Of a stretch of DNA of 64,000 nt, positions 61,074 through 64,000 are shown piece after piece. This DNA is from Jiangella mangrovi (GTDB lineage: Bacteria; Actinomycetota; Actinomycetes; Jiangellales; Jiangellaceae), in contig NZ_JACHMM010000001.1 of NCBI RefSeq assembly GCF_014204975.1, positions 2,356,001 through 2,420,000 of the forward strand, read 5' to 3'. Position numbers and translations under genes: made by a program. The notes below the pieces were generated by a model. That model was not told where the DNA came from. It made no database searches and saw only the letters and a program-made list of their open reading frames with translations. Each line of letters begins with the position of its first letter. Position 1 is the stretch's first letter.

Positions 61074-63322
61074 TCGACACCGTCGAGCTGGCGGCCAAGA
61101 CGCCCGACCAGCCGCAGCCCTGGGACGAGCTCGGCCTCAAGGCCGACGAGTACCAGCGCATCCGCGACATCCTCGCCCGCCGGCCCACCAACGCCGAGCT
61201 GGCCATGTACAGCGTCATGTGGTCCGAGCACTGCTCGTACAAGTCGTCCAAGGTGCACCTGCGCCAGTTCGGCGAGAAGGCGCCGCAGTCCGACGCGCTG
61301 CTCGTCGGCATGGGGCAGAACGCCGGCGTCGTCGACATCGGCCACGGCTACGCGGTCACGTTCAAGATCGAGTCGCACAACCACCCGTCCTATGTCGAGC
61401 CGTACCAGGGCGCGGCCACGGGCGTCGGCGGCATCGTCCGCGACATCCTCGCCATGGGCGCCCGGCCGGTCGCCGTCATGGACTCCCTGCGCTTCGGCCC
61501 GCTCGACGCCGACGACACGCACCGGGTGCTGCCCGGCGTGGTGGCCGGCGTCGGCGGCTACGGCAACTGCCTGGGCCTGCCCAACATCGGCGGCGAGGTG
61601 GTCTTCGACCCGTCGTACGCCGCGAACCCACTGGTCAACGCCCTGTGCGTCGGCGTCATGAAGCACGAGGACATCCACCTGGCCAACGCCACCGGCGTCG
61701 GCAACAAGGTGGTGCTGTTCGGGGCGCGCACCGGCGGCGACGGCATCGGCGGCGCGTCCATCCTGGCCTCGGAGTCCTTCGACGACAGCAAGCCGTCGAA
61801 GCGCCCGGCGGTGCAGGTCGGCGACCCGTTCATGGAGAAGGTGCTCATCGAGTGCTGCCTCGAGCTGTTCGAGGCGCGCGTCGTCGAGGCCATCCAGGAC
61901 CTCGGCGCGGCCGGCATCTCCTGCGCGACGTCCGAGCTGGCCAGCAACGGTGACGGCGGCATGTACGTCCAGCTCGAGAAGGTGCTGCTGCGCGACCCCA
62001 GCCTGACGCCCGGCGAGATCATGATGTCGGAGTCGCAGGAGCGCATGATGGGCGTCGTCACGCCCGAGAACCTCGACGCGTTCCTCGCCATCACCGCCAA
62101 GTGGGACGTCGAGACCGCCGTCATCGGCGAGGTCACCGGCACCGGCCGGCTGATCATCGACTGGCACGGCGAGACCATCGTCGACGTCGACCCGCGCACC
62201 GTGGCGCACGACGGCCCGGTCTACGAGCGGCCGTTCGCGCGTCCGGACTGGCAGGACTCGCTGCAGGCGGACCGGCCGGACGAGCTGCCCCGACCGAGCA
62301 CCGGTGACGAGCTGCGCGGCACCCTGCTGCGGCTGCTGGCGTCGCCGAACCTCGCCTCGAAGGCCTGGATCACCGACCAGTACGACCGCTACGTGCTCGG
62401 CAACACCGTGCTCGCGCAGCCCGAGGACGCCGGCGTGCTGCGCATCGACGAGGCGACCGGGCTGGGCGTGGCCATCGCCACCGACGGCAACGGCCGCTAC
62501 GCCAAGCTCGACCCGTACACCGGGGCGCAGCTGGCGCTGGCCGAGGCCTACCGCAACGTCGCCACCACGGGCGCCACGCCCATCGCCGTCACCGACGGCC
62601 TCAACTTCGGCTCGCCCGAGGACCCCGCCGTCATGTGGCAGTTCGCTGAGGCGATCCGCGGCCTGGCCGACGGCTGCCAGGCGCTCGGCACCCCTGTCAC
62701 CGGCGGCAACGTGTCGCTGTACAACCAGACCGGCGACACCGCGATCCTGCCGACGGCCATCGTGGGCGTGCTCGGCGTGCTCGACGACGTCGCCCGGCGC
62801 ACGCCGCAGGGCTTCCGCGAGTCCGGTCAGGTCATCTACCTGCTCGGCGAGACCCGCGACGAGTTCGGCGGCTCCGAGTGGGCCTGGGCCGAGCACCAGC
62901 ACCTGGGCGGGCTGCCGCCGTCGGTCGACCTCGCCGCCGAGCGCGAGCTGGCCGAGATCCTGGTCAACGCCTCACGCGACGGGCTGATCGACGCCGCGCA
63001 CGACCTCTCCGACGGCGGGCTGGCCGTGGCGCTGGTCGAGTCGGTGCTGCGCCACGGCGTGGGCGCGCGGGTGTGGGTGCCCGACGGCATCGACCCGTTC
63101 GTGTTCCTGTTCTCGGAGTCGCAGGCCCGCGCCATCGTGGCGGTGCCGCGGTCCGAGGAGGTGCGCTTCACCGACATGTGCTCGGCGCGGCGGTACCCGC
63201 ACCAGCGCATCGGCGTGGTCGACGACGGCGGCGAGCTCGACCTGCAGGGACTGTTCACGGTGCCGGTCGGCGAGCTGCGCACGGCTCACGAGTCGACACT
63301 GTCCTCCACCTTCGAGGCCTGA
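61070..63322 (+). CDS. purL: Phosphoribosylformylglycinamidine synthase subunit PurL
   Basis: ATP-dependent synthetase subunit of 750 residues, the small (PurS/PurQ-dependent) form. Motifs: [19 protein letters not shown] near residue 47 and [20 protein letters not shown] near 100, then [10 protein letters not shown]. The frame is open far upstream; GTG at 61070 is fixed by overlap with purQ and by the conserved N-terminus. Its 3' end overlaps the convergent MFS gene by 37 bases. Confidence 0.96.
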   Translation: MIDTVELAAKTPDQPQPWDELGLKADEYQRIRDILARRPTNAELAMYSVMWSEHCSYKSSKVHLRQFGEKAPQSDALLVGMGQNAGVVDIGHGYAVTFKIESHNHPSYVEPYQGAATGVGGIVRDILAMGARPVAVMDSLRFGPLDADDTHRVLPGVVAGVGGYGNCLGLPNIGGEVVFDPSYAANPLVNALCVGVMKHEDIHLANATGVGNKVVLFGARTGGDGIGGASILASESFDDSKPSKRPAVQVGDPFMEKVLIECCLELFEARVVEAIQDLGAAGISCATSELASNGDGGMYVQLEKVLLRDPSLTPGEIMMSESQERMMGVVTPENLDAFLAITAKWDVETAVIGEVTGTGRLIIDWHGETIVDVDPRTVAHDGPVYERPFARPDWQDSLQADRPDELPRPSTGDELRGTLLRLLASPNLASKAWITDQYDRYVLGNTVLAQPEDAGVLRIDEATGLGVAIATDGNGRYAKLDPYTGAQLALAEAYRNVATTGATPIAVTDGLNFGSPEDPAVMWQFAEAIRGLADGCQALGTPVTGGNVSLYNQTGDTAILPTAIVGVLGVLDDVARRTPQGFRESGQVIYLLGETRDEFGGSEWAWAEHQHLGGLPPSVDLAAERELAEILVNASRDGLIDAAHDLSDGGLAVALVESVLRHGVGARVWVPDGIDPFVFLFSESQARAIVAVPRSEEVRFTDMCSARRYPHQRIGVVDDGGELDLQGLFTVPVGELRTAHESTLSSTFEA

Positions 63323-64000
63323 GCGTCGTCCGCCGCGGCCTTGGCCGCCGCGATGCGGGCGTTGGTGAGCCGCGGCAGCGCGTAGAGCACCATCACCACG
63401 TGCGCCGCCGCTGCGACCAGGAACGGCAGTCGTAGCGCCCACTCGCGGCCGAGCCAGGTGTCGCCGACGGTCACCAGCACGCCGCCGAGCAGGGTGCCGA
63501 GCGAGATGGCGCCCCAGCCGAAGAACCGGTAGACGGAGTTGACCCGGCCGAGCAGGTGGTCGGGGATGATGCTCTGCCGCATCGATACCGTGATGACGTT
63601 CCACAGCACGATGAAGAAGCCCTCGACGACGAACACCGCATAGACCACGAACGGCGACGACACCAGCCCGATGGCGCCCAGGCTGCCGCCGAGCGCGATC
63701 AGCGACACGAACAGTGACGTGCCGGGGCCGATGCGGGCGCTGACGCGGTGGGCGACCAGTGACCCGAGCACCGCGCCGACCGCCGTCCCGGACATCAGGA
63801 TGCCGAACTCCGTCGCGTTCAGGTCGAGGATCTCCTGCGCGACCAGCACGTAGATGGCCATGGCCGCGGCGCTCAGGCCGTTCGCGGCACCGAGCAGGAA
63901 GGCCAGCGAGCGCAGCAGGTGGTGGTTCCACAGCCAGCGCAGGCCCTCGCCGATCTCAGTCCGCCAGTTGATCCGGCCACTGGTGACCTTGCCCTTCGGG
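63286..64000 (-). CDS. MFS transporter (partial, N-terminus off the window)
   Basis: C-terminal half of a major facilitator transporter: about 237 residues with six or so spans are visible, and the frame is still open at 64000. [16 protein letters not shown] at the edge is the central cytoplasmic loop seen in enterobactin-exporter-like/MFS_3-type drug and siderophore exporters. The cargo is unknown. Its stop codon lies inside the 3' end of purL on the other strand. Confidence 0.88.
   Translation of the reverse strand, partial: PKGKVTSGRINWRTEIGEGLRWLWNHHLLRSLAFLLGAANGLSAAAMAIYVLVAQEILDLNATEFGILMSGTAVGAVLGSLVAHRVSARIGPGTSLFVSLIALGGSLGAIGLVSSPFVVYAVFVVEGFFIVLWNVITVSMRQSIIPDHLLGRVNSVYRFFGWGAISLGTLLGGVLVTVGDTWLGREWALRLPFLVAAAAHVVMVLYALPRLTNARIAAAKAAADDAQASKVEDSVDS

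Overview
The window is chromosomal DNA from a very GC-rich (about 70% or more) actinomycete. This follows from the codon bias, the frequent GTG starts, the four-base ATGA/GTGA gene overlaps, and the gene sets: NirD next to a HemD fused to a winged helix, FprA-type reductase, CGNR regulator, GPGG-motif small protein, F420-type LLM oxidoreductase, and the ppa-dacB-metallopeptidase-tilS-hpt-ftsH-folE cluster. A member of the Jiangellales or a related order would fit, but the sequence does not prove it. No rRNA, tRNA or CRISPR array was found.

Layout. 1-3846 is a minus-strand sugar ABC operon led by a ROK repressor; the binding protein is cut by the window edge. 3991-8122 holds a conserved small protein, a DEAD-box helicase, a cupin and a front-end fatty acid desaturase. 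8294-13983 has a two-component system, a GNAT enzyme coupled to an exported M15-like protein, a DUF1801 protein, an alpha/beta hydrolase and a divergent CGNR regulator. 13984-14452 is gene-free and repeat-rich. 14453-19540 carries a VOC protein, gluconokinase, a class A penicillin-binding protein with an odd acidic tail, and an FprA-like reductase. 19730-30119 is a complete nitrate/nitrite assimilation operon: transporter, molybdopterin nitrate reductase, its flavoprotein partner, NirB, NirD, then three genes for sirohaem precursors. 30159-34386 is a four-gene minus-strand cassette (tiny protein, membrane-anchored subtilase, 381-aa protein with a toxin-like tail, acidic 170-aa protein) that I cannot match to a known system. 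34447-37204 is an arginine-related pair (RocD, DDAH) with a divergent Lrp/AsnC regulator, followed by an NlpC/P60 hydrolase.

38736-41242 is a nest of three mobile elements (IS5-like, IS630-like and a 372-bp non-coding MITE-like element) whose order of insertion can be read from their junctions. 41249-49010 is the conserved ppa-dacB-metallopeptidase-tilS-hpt-ftsH-folE cluster; the usual folP/folB/folK do not follow folE. 49152-52501 holds an LLM oxidoreductase and a TetR-controlled four-gene operon with a perfect divergent operator. 52536-54772 has a GPGG small protein, purB, a tandemly duplicated structured element and a tiny membrane protein. 54897-59288 is a 1463-aa secreted mosaic subtilase. 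59567-64000 has a receiver-less winged-helix regulator, purS-purQ-purL and a truncated MFS transporter.

The features I would look at first are the duplicated two-hairpin element at 54271-54443, the subtilase/toxin-like cassette at 30159-34386, the MITE-like element and related GTGATCA-type hairpins, and several small genes under 60 codons (34210-34386, 50727-50882, 52536-52679, 54605-54772).
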